A stretch of DNA of 64,000 bases from Pseudomonas sp. QS1027. GTDB lineage: Bacteria > Pseudomonadota > Gammaproteobacteria > Pseudomonadales > Pseudomonadaceae. The translations under genes were made by a program, and so were the position numbers. The stretch is taken from the NCBI RefSeq assembly GCF_002814235.1, contig NZ_PHSU01000025.1, positions 1-64,000 of the forward strand. Reading direction: 5' to 3'. Every line of letters starts with the position of its first letter. Position 1 is the first letter of the stretch. A model generated the notes under the pieces. The model was not told the DNA's origin. It did not search any database and was given only the letters and a program-made list of their open reading frames with translations. Shown here piece after piece: positions 42,468-51,479 of this stretch.

Positions 42468-44717
42468 ATGCACAACACACTTGGGGTTCAACCCACACTG
42501 GCGCAGTCGATTCGCGCCGCCACACCACGCCGTCCACACCTGGGCTGGCTGCTCGCCGGTCTCGCCGCCCTGCCGTCATCCGCAGTGTTTGCCGCCGACG
42601 CCAGCAGCGACCAGGAGCCGACACTGAAGCCGGTCACCGTCACCGCGACGCGGCGCGAGGAATCGTTGCAGAAAGTCCCGGTGGCGGTCTCGGTGGTCGA
42701 GGGCGAACAGTTGGAGCGCGACAGCCGCAACGGCGTCGCCAGCATCGTCCAGCAAGTGCCGACGCTGAACTTCCGCACCGGCGCTTCGAACAAGGACACC
42801 TCGCTGTTCATCCGTGGCGTAGGCACCATTTCCACCTCGCCGGGGGTCGAGCCCACCGTGGCCACGGTGATCGACGGCGTGGTCTACAGCCGTCCCGGCC
42901 AGGCCACCCTCGACCTGCTCGACCTCGACCGCATCGAAGTGCTGCGCGGCCCGCAAGGCACGCTGTTCGGCAAGAATGCCTCGGCCGGTGTACTGAACAT
43001 CGTCACCAAGGCCCCGACCGCCGAGACCCACGGCTACATCGACCAGTCGTACTACAGCGGCAACGAAAGCCGTACCCGTTTCGGCATCGGCGGCAGCCTG
43101 GTTCCAGAGACCCTGAAAGGCTCGCTGACCACCCTGTTCGGCAGCTATGACGGCAACGTCGAGAACAAGGCCAACGGCCAGGAAGTCAACGGCTACAACC
43201 ACAAGGGCGTACGCGGCAAGCTGGAGTTCACCCCCAACGAAGACGTGAAATTCACCTTCGCCGCCGACTACATGGAGTCCCACGACAACGCGCCCAACGG
43301 CGTGGTCAGCAAGTCCCTGACCCCGGCCTTCGCCAATGCGTTGAACCCGGTCCGGGGCTCCAGCGACAACCGCGACATCAACACCGACACCCGCACCGAT
43401 GTCGACGATATCAACAAGGGCCTGTCCGGCCAGTTGGACTGGAACCTGGGCGACTACACCCTGACCTCGATCACCGCCTGGCGCGGCTGGAGCAACCACC
43501 AGTACCAGGACGCCGATCGCCTGAGCACCATCAGCGCCGCCTTCCCCGGCACCGCCGACCAGGGCGCGCTGGACTTCAACCAGTACTCCCAGGAACTGCG
43601 CCTGGCCTCGCCCAAGGGGCAATTCCTGGAATACGTCGGCGGCCTGTTCTACCTGCACGGCAAGGACGAAGAGACCTACCAGCGCACCCTCACCGCGCCC
43701 GGCAGCGTCAATCGCGGCGTCGCCAACTACGGCACCACCAGCGACAGCTACTCGACGTTCGGCGAAACCACCTTCAACTTCACATCGGCGTTTCGCGGCA
43801 TCGCCGGCCTGCGCTGGACCCACGACGACCTGTCCTACGACCACCGCCGCGTCTCCACCTCCGCCACCACCGTCAGCGGCATCCAGCCCGCCACCAGCAG
43901 CAGCGGTTCGGTGGCCGAAGACGGCTGGTCCGGGCGTCTCGGCGTGCAGTACGACCTGAGCGATGCGGTGACCACCTACCTGACCTATTCGCGCGGCTAC
44001 AAAGGCCCGGCCTACAACGTGTTCTTCAACATGCAGCCCCGGGACACCGACGCGCTGAAACCGGAAACCTCCAACACCTGGGAAGCCGGGATCAAGGCCA
44101 CCAGCTGGAACAATCGCCTGACCACCAACCTGGCGGTGTTCCACAGCGACTACAGCAACTACCAGGCGAACTTCTTCGACACCGTCGCCGGGCAAGTGGT
44201 GACGCGCCTGATCAACGCCGGCAGCGTCAGCACCGAAGGCGTGGAAGCCGATTACGCCTTGCAGGCCACCCGCAACCTGAAGTTCTCCGGCGCACTGGCC
44301 TACACCAAGGCGCGGATCGACGAATTCTCCTGCCCGCCGGGGGCGGCGGCCAGCTGCAACGTCAACGGCAAGCCGCTGCCGTTCAGCCCGGACTGGAAGA
44401 GCTACGTGCGCGCCGACTACAGCATCCCGCTGGACAACGGCCTGGATGTCGAACTGGGTACCGACTTCAGTTGGCAGAGCCAGGTGCAGTACGACATCAG
44501 CCAGAACCCCGACACCGTGCAAGGCGCCTATGGGATCTGGAACGCGAGCATTGCCCTGGCCGATTACAGCCAGGGCTGGCGGGTCGCTCTGCTGGGGAAA
44601 AACCTCGCCGACAAATCCTATTCACCCTTGCTGGCCAGCGGCGGCAACTACATCTACCGCGCCGTGCCACGGGATGACCAGCGCTACTTCGGCATCCAGT
44701 TGCGCAAGGATTTTTGA
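42468..44717 (+). CDS. TonB-dependent outer-membrane receptor
   Basis: This 749-residue receptor has an extended signal peptide (hydrophobic LGWLLAGLAALPSSAVFA near residues 22-40). The plug domain begins with the TonB box region LKPVTVTATRREES and includes IDGVVYSRPGQATLDLLDLDRIEVLRGPQGTLFGKNASAG, the standard plug end. The barrel ends in IQLRKDF with terminal Phe. ATG 42468 is preferred over a longer frame. In pseudomonads this subfamily often imports organosulfur or other non-siderophore ligands, and the LLM monooxygenase follows. The ligand is unknown. Confidence 0.9.
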   Translation: MHNTLGVQPTLAQSIRAATPRRPHLGWLLAGLAALPSSAVFAADASSDQEPTLKPVTVTATRREESLQKVPVAVSVVEGEQLERDSRNGVASIVQQVPTLNFRTGASNKDTSLFIRGVGTISTSPGVEPTVATVIDGVVYSRPGQATLDLLDLDRIEVLRGPQGTLFGKNASAGVLNIVTKAPTAETHGYIDQSYYSGNESRTRFGIGGSLVPETLKGSLTTLFGSYDGNVENKANGQEVNGYNHKGVRGKLEFTPNEDVKFTFAADYMESHDNAPNGVVSKSLTPAFANALNPVRGSSDNRDINTDTRTDVDDINKGLSGQLDWNLGDYTLTSITAWRGWSNHQYQDADRLSTISAAFPGTADQGALDFNQYSQELRLASPKGQFLEYVGGLFYLHGKDEETYQRTLTAPGSVNRGVANYGTTSDSYSTFGETTFNFTSAFRGIAGLRWTHDDLSYDHRRVSTSATTVSGIQPATSSSGSVAEDGWSGRLGVQYDLSDAVTTYLTYSRGYKGPAYNVFFNMQPRDTDALKPETSNTWEAGIKATSWNNRLTTNLAVFHSDYSNYQANFFDTVAGQVVTRLINAGSVSTEGVEADYALQATRNLKFSGALAYTKARIDEFSCPPGAAASCNVNGKPLPFSPDWKSYVRADYSIPLDNGLDVELGTDFSWQSQVQYDISQNPDTVQGAYGIWNASIALADYSQGWRVALLGKNLADKSYSPLLASGGNYIYRAVPRDDQRYFGIQLRKDF

Positions 44718-44762
44718 GCCGTTGCGTGCACCAACCCTCAATAAATCGCCAAGGACTCTGTC

Positions 44763-46091
44763 ATGACCCACACCCCGCGCCAGCTGAAACTCGGCGCCTT
44801 CCTGATGGCCACCGGGCACCACGTCGCGGCCTGGCGCCATCCGGATGTGCCGGCCAACGCCGGGCTGGATTTCGCCCACTACAAGCACCTGGCCCGCGTC
44901 GCCGAGGCGGCGAAGTTCGATGCCCTGTTCGTTGCCGACAGCGTCGCCGCGCCCAGCGCTGAAATCGCCAGCCGCATGGCCCGCTCGGAACACTTCGAAC
45001 CGCTGACCTTGCTGTCGGCGTTAAGCGCGGTGACCGATCACATCGGCCTGATCGCCACCGCCACCACCAGCTACAACGAGCCGTACCATGTGGCCCGCAA
45101 GTTCGCCTCGCTGGATCATCTGTCCGGCGGGCGCGCCGGCTGGAACCTGGTGACCTCGGACAACGCCGCCGAGGCCCAGAACTTCGGGCGCACCGAACAT
45201 ATCGGCCACGCCGAACGCTACAGCCGGGCGCGGGAGTTTCACCAGGTGGTCACCGGCTTGTGGGACAGCTGGGAGGACGACGCTTTTACCCGCGACAAAT
45301 CCAGCGGCCAGTACTACGACCCGGCGCGCTTGCATGTGTTGAATCACAGTGGCGAACACTTCAAGGTCAAGGGCCCGCTGAATGTCGCCCGCTCGCCCCA
45401 GGGCCAGCCGGTGATCGTCCAGGCCGGCTCCTCGGAGCTCGGCCGTGAGCTGGCGGCGCAGACCGCCGAAGTGGTGTTCACCGCGCAAACTTCGTTGAGC
45501 AAGGCCCAGGCGTTTTATGCCGATCTCAAAGGCCGCCTGGCGAAGTTCGGACGTTCGACCGACTCACTGAAAATCATGCCCGGGGTCTTTGTCGTGGTCG
45601 GCCAGAGCGAGGCCGAGGCCCGGGAAAAATATGAATCGTTTCAGCAATGGGTCGAGCCGGAGGTTGGCGTCGCGCTACTTGGGCGTATGCTGGGTAACTT
45701 CGATCTGTCTGGATACCCGCTGGACGGCCCATTGCCTGAGCTACCGCTGACCGACAGCGGCCAGCAAAGCCGCCAGCAACTGCTGACCGAACTGGCCGGC
45801 GCGGAAAACCTGACCCTGGCCCAGCTGGGACGGCGTATCGCCGGCGGACGCGGGCACTACAGCCTGATCGGTACGCCGACGCAGATTGCCGACGAGTTGC
45901 AGGCCTGGTTCGAACAGGGTGCGGCGGATGGCTTCAACGTGCTGGTGCCGCATCTGCCGGGCGGGCTGGAAGACTTTGCCGCCAGTGTCGTCCCGGAACT
46001 GCAACGCCGCGGGCTGTTCAGAACAGAGTACCCAGGCACCACGCTGCGCGAGCACCTGGGGCTGGCACGGCCGGCCAACCGATTTTTATAG
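44763..46091 (+). CDS. LLM-class flavin monooxygenase, NtaA/SnaA/DszA family
   Basis: This is a 442-residue FMNH2-dependent enzyme. Signatures are KLGAFLMATGHHVAAWRHPD, FASLDHLSGGRAGWNLVTSDN and VIVQAGSSELGRELAAQTAEVVFTAQTS. It shares its fold with the dszA-like gene at 26825 but is a different subgroup. It lies 45 bases after the TonB receptor and 38 before the aldo/keto reductase, so the three probably form one unit under the LacI regulator. It likely cleaves a C-S (or C-N) bond of the imported compound (inference). Confidence 0.9.
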   Translation: MTHTPRQLKLGAFLMATGHHVAAWRHPDVPANAGLDFAHYKHLARVAEAAKFDALFVADSVAAPSAEIASRMARSEHFEPLTLLSALSAVTDHIGLIATATTSYNEPYHVARKFASLDHLSGGRAGWNLVTSDNAAEAQNFGRTEHIGHAERYSRAREFHQVVTGLWDSWEDDAFTRDKSSGQYYDPARLHVLNHSGEHFKVKGPLNVARSPQGQPVIVQAGSSELGRELAAQTAEVVFTAQTSLSKAQAFYADLKGRLAKFGRSTDSLKIMPGVFVVVGQSEAEAREKYESFQQWVEPEVGVALLGRMLGNFDLSGYPLDGPLPELPLTDSGQQSRQQLLTELAGAENLTLAQLGRRIAGGRGHYSLIGTPTQIADELQAWFEQGAADGFNVLVPHLPGGLEDFAASVVPELQRRGLFRTEYPGTTLREHLGLARPANRFL

Positions 46092-46129
46092 CGACGATCT
46101 GTATCTACTGCCAAACGAGAGAGGGTTCG

Positions 46130-47167
46130 ATGACTTACCAAGCTGCCGAAAACCGCTACGACTCCATTCCCTACCGCCGCGTCGGACGCAGCGGGCTGGT
46201 ACTACCGGCGCTGTCCCTGGGCCTGTGGCACAACTTCGGCGACAGCACGCCGATCGACACCCAGCGCGCGCTGTTGCGCACCGCCTTCGACCTGGGCATC
46301 AACCACTTCGACCTGGCGAACAACTACGGGCCGCCCTACGGCAGCGCCGAGATCAACTTCGGCCGTCTGCTGCGCGAAGACTTCAAGCAGTACCGCGATG
46401 AACTGATCATTTCCAGCAAAGCCGGCTGGGACATGTGGCCCGGCCCTTACGGCCAGGGCGGCGGTTCGCGCAAATACGTGCTCGCCAGCCTCGACCAGAG
46501 CCTGCAACGCCTGGGCCTGGACTATGTGGATATCTTCTATTCGCACCGCTTCGACCCGGACACCCCGCTGGAAGAAACCGCCAGCGCCCTGGCTACCGCC
46601 GTGCAGCAGGGCAAGGCGCTGTATATCGGCATCTCGTCGTACTCCGGGGTGAAAACCCGCGAGATCGCCGCGCTGCTGAAAGAATGGAAAGTCCCGCTGC
46701 TGATTCACCAGCCGGCCTACAACCTGCTCAATCGCTGGGTGGAAAAGGACCTGCTGGACACCGTCGAGGAGCTGGGTACCGGGGTGATTGCCTTTACCCC
46801 CTTGGCACAAGGTCTGCTGACCGACAAATACCTCAATGGCGTGCCGAAGGATGCGCGGGTCAATCGTCCGGGCGGCGGTTCGTTGCAGGCCTCGCATTTG
46901 TCCGAGACGAATATCGCCCACGTGCGGGCGTTGAACGAGATCGCCCAGCGTCGCGGCCAGAGCCTGGCGCAATTGGCCTTGGCCTGGACCCTGCGTGACC
47001 CACGAGTGACCTCGGCCCTGATCGGCGCCAGCCGGCCGGAGCAGATCATCGAGAACGTCGGCGCGCTGAAGAACCTGAGTTTCACCCAGGAAGAACTGGC
47101 GGAGATCGATCGCTTTGCCCAGGAAGGCGGGATCAATTTGTGGGAGAAGCCGTCGACGGCGGAGTGA
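46130..47167 (+). CDS. Aldo/keto reductase (YghZ/MgrA-like)
   Basis: This 345-residue NADPH-dependent TIM-barrel reductase has FDLANNYGPPYGSAEINFGRLLRED, with catalytic Asp and Tyr, IISSKAGWDMWPGPYGQGGG (catalytic Lys) and YVDIFYSHRFDPDTPLEE (catalytic His). These match the YghZ branch that reduces L-glyceraldehyde 3-phosphate and methylglyoxal. As the third gene of the receptor-monooxygenase unit it may reduce the aldehyde made by the monooxygenase (inference). A REP cluster follows. Confidence 0.9.
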   Translation: MTYQAAENRYDSIPYRRVGRSGLVLPALSLGLWHNFGDSTPIDTQRALLRTAFDLGINHFDLANNYGPPYGSAEINFGRLLREDFKQYRDELIISSKAGWDMWPGPYGQGGGSRKYVLASLDQSLQRLGLDYVDIFYSHRFDPDTPLEETASALATAVQQGKALYIGISSYSGVKTREIAALLKEWKVPLLIHQPAYNLLNRWVEKDLLDTVEELGTGVIAFTPLAQGLLTDKYLNGVPKDARVNRPGGGSLQASHLSETNIAHVRALNEIAQRRGQSLAQLALAWTLRDPRVTSALIGASRPEQIIENVGALKNLSFTQEELAEIDRFAQEGGINLWEKPSTAE

Positions 47168-47173
47168 TCACTG

Positions 47174-47328
47174 GCCCCTTCGCGGGCAAGCTCCGCTCCC
47201 ACAATGTTCGAGTCGTACTCAAATCTTGAGTACGGCGCAAAACCTGTGGGAGCCGGCTTGCTGGCGATGGCGTCCGGTCAGGCGATGCAAGGCCACTGGC
47301 CTTATCGCCAGCAAGCCGGCTCCTACAG
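47174..47328. repeat. REP cluster with a REPIN (GCCGGCTTGCTGGCGAT class)
   Basis: One REP of the GCGGGCAAGC class is at 47174-47201. A second pair of the other class is inverted: GGAGCCGGCTTGCTGGCGAT (47249-47268) and ATCGCCAGCAAGCCGGCTCC (47304-47323). They lie between convergent stops of the reductase and triC. Confidence 0.85.
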
Positions 47329-47358
47329 GGGTATCGGGACATACCCGAAAAAACGTTT

Positions 47359-50300
47359 CTACCGGACCTCCGGCTCCGGCTCCCGAATCCTGTACCACGC
47401 CACATACAGCGCCGGCAGGAACATCAACGTCAGCACCGTCGCCACCACGATCCCGCCGATCATCGCGTAGGCCATCGGGCCCCAGAACACTTCCCGGGCA
47501 ATCGGGATCATCCCCAAACTCGCCGCCGCCGCCGTCAGCAAAATCGGCCGCCGCCGATGCTCCGTCGCCTCCACCACCGCATCCCACGGCGCATAACCAT
47601 TACTCTCGTACTCGTTGATCTGGGTCACCAGGATCACCGAGTTGCGGATGATGATACCGATCAGCGCCAAGATCCCAAGGATCGCCACAAAGCCCATCGG
47701 CGTGCCCGTCGGCACCAGCGCCAGGACCACGCCGATCAGCCCCAGGGGCGCGACACTGGCCACCAGGAACATCTTCTGCACGCTGTGCAACTGGATCATC
47801 AGGAAGGTCGCCATGAGGAACAGCATCAGCGGCACCACCTTGGCAATCGGCCCCTGGGCCTTGCCGCTCTCCTCCACCGTACCGCCAGTGACCACCTTGT
47901 AGCCCGCCGGCAAGCCGGCGGCGAACTGGTCGATATCAGGCTTCAGTTGCTTGACCAGATCGGTCGGCTGCAACTTGCCGCGCACACCGGCCTTGAGGGT
48001 AATGGTCGGCAAACGGTCACGGCGCCAGACCAGCGGCTGCTCCAGTTCATAACGCACCGTGGCGAACGCCAGCAACGGAATCGACACCCCGTTGGGCGTG
48101 ACGATCTGCAGGTTCTGCAAGGTTTCCGGCGTGCCCCGCTCACTGTCCACCGCGCGCCCGACCACGTTGATCAGGTAGATGTCGTCCTTGACCTGGGTCA
48201 CCGGCGAACCGCTGACAATGCTGTTCATCAGCCTCGCCACATCCTCGGATGACAAACCGAACTGCCGCGCCTTGTCCTGGGCGATATCGATGCGCAGGAC
48301 CTTGCCCGGCTCGTTCCAGTCGTAAATGGTCTCGCCGACATTGGGGTTCTTGTCGAGGATGGTCGCCAGTTCGATGGCGTGCTTGCGCACCTGGTCGATG
48401 TCCTTGCCGCTGACCCGGTACTGCAACGGCCGCCCCACCGGCGGGCCCATTTCCAGGGTCTGGACAAAGCTGCCGATGCCGACGAAATCCTCCCGCAAAC
48501 GCTTGTTCAACCGCTCGATCAAGGCGGCACGCTGTTCCAGGCCCTTGCTGACGATGATCAGTTGCGCGTAGTACGGGTTCTGCAATTGCTGGTCGAGGGG
48601 CAGGTAGAAACGGATCGCGCCCTCGCCGATATAGCTGCTCCAGCGCAGGATGTCCGGATCGTCCTTGAGGCTGGCCTCAAGTCGGTCCACCGCCTTGCGC
48701 GTCTCGTTGATCGAGGCGTTTTGCGGCAGGTTGAGGTCAACGAGGATTTCCGGGCGGTCCGAGGACGGAAAGAACTGGTTCTGCACAAAACGCATGCAGA
48801 ACACCGACAAGACAAAGATCAGCACCGTGAGGCCGATGGCCCACCAGCGATTGCGCATCGACCAGAGCAGCCCGGCATTGAAGCCCCGGGCAATCCGGCC
48901 CGGCTCCGCGTTGTGACCCTTCACTTTTTCACTGAGGATATGCACGCCGATCACCGGCGCGAACAGCACCGCGACCACCCACGACACCAGCATCGCCACG
49001 GCGATCACCGCGAACAGGGTGAAGGTGTATTCCCCGGCGGAGCTGGCATTGAGGCCGATGGGCACGAAGCCGGCCACGGTCACCAGGGTCCCGGTGAGCA
49101 TTGGAAAGGCCGTCGAGGTATAGGCGAATGTGGCCGCCTGCTCCTTGGTGTCGCCCTTTTCCAACCGCGTGACCATCATTTCCACGGTGATCATCGCATC
49201 GTCCACCAGCAGGCCGAGGGCGATGATCAGTGCGCCCAGGGAAATCCGCTGCATGGTGATGCCGCTGTATTCCATGAACACGAAGACCATCGCCAGCACC
49301 AGCGGGATCGAGCAGGCCACCACCAGTCCGGCACGCATGCCGAGGGCGATAAAGCTCACCACCAGGACGATGATCACCGCTTCGAACAGGGCACTGGTGA
49401 AACCGCCGACGGCCTTTTCCACCACCTCGGCCTGGTCGGAAACCTTGTGCACGCCGACGCCCACCGGCAGTTCGGCGGTCAGGCTGTCCATGCGCGCGTG
49501 CAGGCTCTTGCCGAAGTCCTGGATATTGCCGCCCTTCTTCATGGCGATCGCCAGGCCGATGGCCGGCTGGCCGTTGTAGCGGAACAGCGGGGTCGGCGGA
49601 TCGACATAGCCGCGGCTGATCTCGGCAATATCGGCCAACCGGTAGAAGCGGTCATTGAGCTTGAGGTTGACCGCCTCCAGGTCTTTCTCCGAGGCGTATT
49701 GCCCGGAAGCCCGTACCGAAATCCGCTCCGGTCCGGCCTCGATCACCCCGGCCGGGGTCACCGCGTTCTGCGATTGCAGGCTCTGCACCACCTGGCGCTG
49801 GTCGATGCCCAGGGCGGCCAGCTTGCGGGTGGAGAAGTTCAGGTAGAGCACTTCGTCCTGCTCGCCGATCATCTGGATCTTGCCCAGCCCCGGCACATCG
49901 CGGATCTGCGCCCGCACCTGTTCCACGTAGTCACGCAGTTGACGCATGCTCAGGCCGTCGCTGGTGAAGGCGTAGACCGAACCGAACACATCGCCGAACT
50001 CGTCGTTGAACCCCGGCCCCTGGATACCCTGGGGGAAGTCGCCGCGAATATCGTCGATCTTCTTGCGCACCTGGTACCAGATCTGCGGGATGTCCTTGCC
50101 GCTGGTGGTGTCGCGCAGGAACACGAACACCGTCGACTCGCCCGGCCGGGTGTAACTCTTCACGTAGTCGAGGGAGTCGAGCTCTTCGAGTTTTTTCTCG
50201 ATGCGGTCGGTGACCTGTTCCAGGGTGTCATCCACCGTGGCGCCAGGCCATTTGGTCTGGATGATCATGGTCTTGATGGTGAAGGACGGATCTTCCTCGC

Positions 50301-50412
50301 GCCCCAGGTTGATGTAGGAAAACACTCCCATCAACAGCGCGACGAACATCAGGTACCAGACGAACGACTGGTGTTTGAGGGCCCACTCGGACAGGTTGAA
50401 GGACCCTTTCAT
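47359..50412 (-). CDS. triC: RND efflux transporter TriC-like
   Basis: This 1017-residue inner-membrane pump of the HAE1/AcrB superfamily has two repeats of six helices with large periplasmic loops. The proton-relay aspartates are in LGLLVDDAMITVEMM (helix 4). The duplicated C-terminal half has ALIGIIIRNSVILVTQINEYES. The N-terminus FNLSEWALKHQSFVWYLMF and GREEDPSFTIKTMIIQTKWPGA resemble P. aeruginosa TriC, which exports triclosan. It overlaps triB by four bases. No outer-membrane channel gene is adjacent. Confidence 0.88.
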   Translation of the reverse strand: MKGSFNLSEWALKHQSFVWYLMFVALLMGVFSYINLGREEDPSFTIKTMIIQTKWPGATVDDTLEQVTDRIEKKLEELDSLDYVKSYTRPGESTVFVFLRDTTSGKDIPQIWYQVRKKIDDIRGDFPQGIQGPGFNDEFGDVFGSVYAFTSDGLSMRQLRDYVEQVRAQIRDVPGLGKIQMIGEQDEVLYLNFSTRKLAALGIDQRQVVQSLQSQNAVTPAGVIEAGPERISVRASGQYASEKDLEAVNLKLNDRFYRLADIAEISRGYVDPPTPLFRYNGQPAIGLAIAMKKGGNIQDFGKSLHARMDSLTAELPVGVGVHKVSDQAEVVEKAVGGFTSALFEAVIIVLVVSFIALGMRAGLVVACSIPLVLAMVFVFMEYSGITMQRISLGALIIALGLLVDDAMITVEMMVTRLEKGDTKEQAATFAYTSTAFPMLTGTLVTVAGFVPIGLNASSAGEYTFTLFAVIAVAMLVSWVVAVLFAPVIGVHILSEKVKGHNAEPGRIARGFNAGLLWSMRNRWWAIGLTVLIFVLSVFCMRFVQNQFFPSSDRPEILVDLNLPQNASINETRKAVDRLEASLKDDPDILRWSSYIGEGAIRFYLPLDQQLQNPYYAQLIIVSKGLEQRAALIERLNKRLREDFVGIGSFVQTLEMGPPVGRPLQYRVSGKDIDQVRKHAIELATILDKNPNVGETIYDWNEPGKVLRIDIAQDKARQFGLSSEDVARLMNSIVSGSPVTQVKDDIYLINVVGRAVDSERGTPETLQNLQIVTPNGVSIPLLAFATVRYELEQPLVWRRDRLPTITLKAGVRGKLQPTDLVKQLKPDIDQFAAGLPAGYKVVTGGTVEESGKAQGPIAKVVPLMLFLMATFLMIQLHSVQKMFLVASVAPLGLIGVVLALVPTGTPMGFVAILGILALIGIIIRNSVILVTQINEYESNGYAPWDAVVEATEHRRRPILLTAAAASLGMIPIAREVFWGPMAYAMIGGIVVATVLTLMFLPALYVAWYRIREPEPEVR

Positions 50413-51479
50413 TGGGCTTTTTCCTCAGCGACTTTGACTTTCTGCCCCGGTTTCAGGCTGTTCACTCCGGCACTCACCACCCGTTCGCCGGGTTTGACGC
50501 CGGAGGCCAGCAGCACGCCGTCGGCATCACGACTGAGCACCCGGACCTCGCGCAGCGCGACCGTCTGGCTCTGTGGGTCGATGATCCAGACCCGCGTCTG
50601 CCCCTCGCTTTCCAGCAGGGCCGAGAGCGGCAGGCGGGTCCGTGGCTCGATGGCCGAGCTGAGGGTGACGCTGATGGAGCTGCCCAGGCGAAACGCCGCC
50701 GGGGTCTCGGCCAGGGTCAGCCGGGCACGCCGGGTGCGGGTGGCGCTGTCGGCCTGGGGCTCGATCTCCCGCAGGTGCGCGGTGGTGTTGACGGCGGGGT
50801 CGAGCTGGCTGGCGACGCGGAATTCGACGCCCTCGCTCAGTTGATCGGCCAGGGGGGCCGGCAGGTCGATGACCGCCTCCTTGATATCCGGACGCGCCAG
50901 GGTCACCACTTGCTGGCCGGCGCTGACCACCTGGCCGGCCTCGGCTTTCCAGGCGGTGACCACCGCCGCGTGGTCGCTGTGCAGTTCGCTGTAGCCGAGC
51001 TGGTCGCGGGCCTGGCTGACCGAAGCCTTGGCCTGTTCGAGGGAGGCGCCGGTGGTTTTCAGGTCGGTCTGGGCAACGTCCAGTTGCGCCTGGGCACCGA
51101 CGCCCCGGTCGAACAGCTCCTGCTGGCGTCGGGCATTGGCCTGGGCATTGATCCACTGCGCCTGGACCCGTGCCAGATCACCTTCGGCGGCGCGCAACTG
51201 GTTCTGTTGATCGGTCGGGTCGAGGCTGGCGAGCAAGGCGCCCTGCGCCACTTCGCTGCCGACATCCACATAGCGCCGGGCAATACGTCCCGAGACGCGG
51301 AAACCCAGGGTGCTTTCATAACGCGCCTGGATGCTCCCGGCGAAACGCCCGAGGCTCTGTTCCAGTGCCGGCTTGACCTCGACGAACAACACCGGGCGCA
51401 CCGGTTCAGGAGCGGGCTCCTGTTTCGAGCAGGCGACCAGCAAGGCGCCGCCCAGCAACATCAGCGACAGGCGCTTCAT
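50409..51479 (-). CDS. triB: RND periplasmic adaptor, lipoprotein (TriB-like)
   Basis: This 356-residue membrane-fusion protein has a lipoprotein signal peptide (MKRLSLMLLGGALLVAC, lipobox LVAC). A coiled-coil hairpin (about residues 90-160, ARVQAQWINAQANARRQQELF) is flanked by lipoyl halves (GSEVAQGALLASLDPTD, AVVTAWKAEAGQVVSAGQQ). It bridges TriC to an outer-membrane channel. ATGA overlaps with both neighbours show tight translational coupling. Confidence 0.88.
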   Translation of the reverse strand: MKRLSLMLLGGALLVACSKQEPAPEPVRPVLFVEVKPALEQSLGRFAGSIQARYESTLGFRVSGRIARRYVDVGSEVAQGALLASLDPTDQQNQLRAAEGDLARVQAQWINAQANARRQQELFDRGVGAQAQLDVAQTDLKTTGASLEQAKASVSQARDQLGYSELHSDHAAVVTAWKAEAGQVVSAGQQVVTLARPDIKEAVIDLPAPLADQLSEGVEFRVASQLDPAVNTTAHLREIEPQADSATRTRRARLTLAETPAAFRLGSSISVTLSSAIEPRTRLPLSALLESEGQTRVWIIDPQSQTVALREVRVLSRDADGVLLASGVKPGERVVSAGVNSLKPGQKVKVAEEKAQ

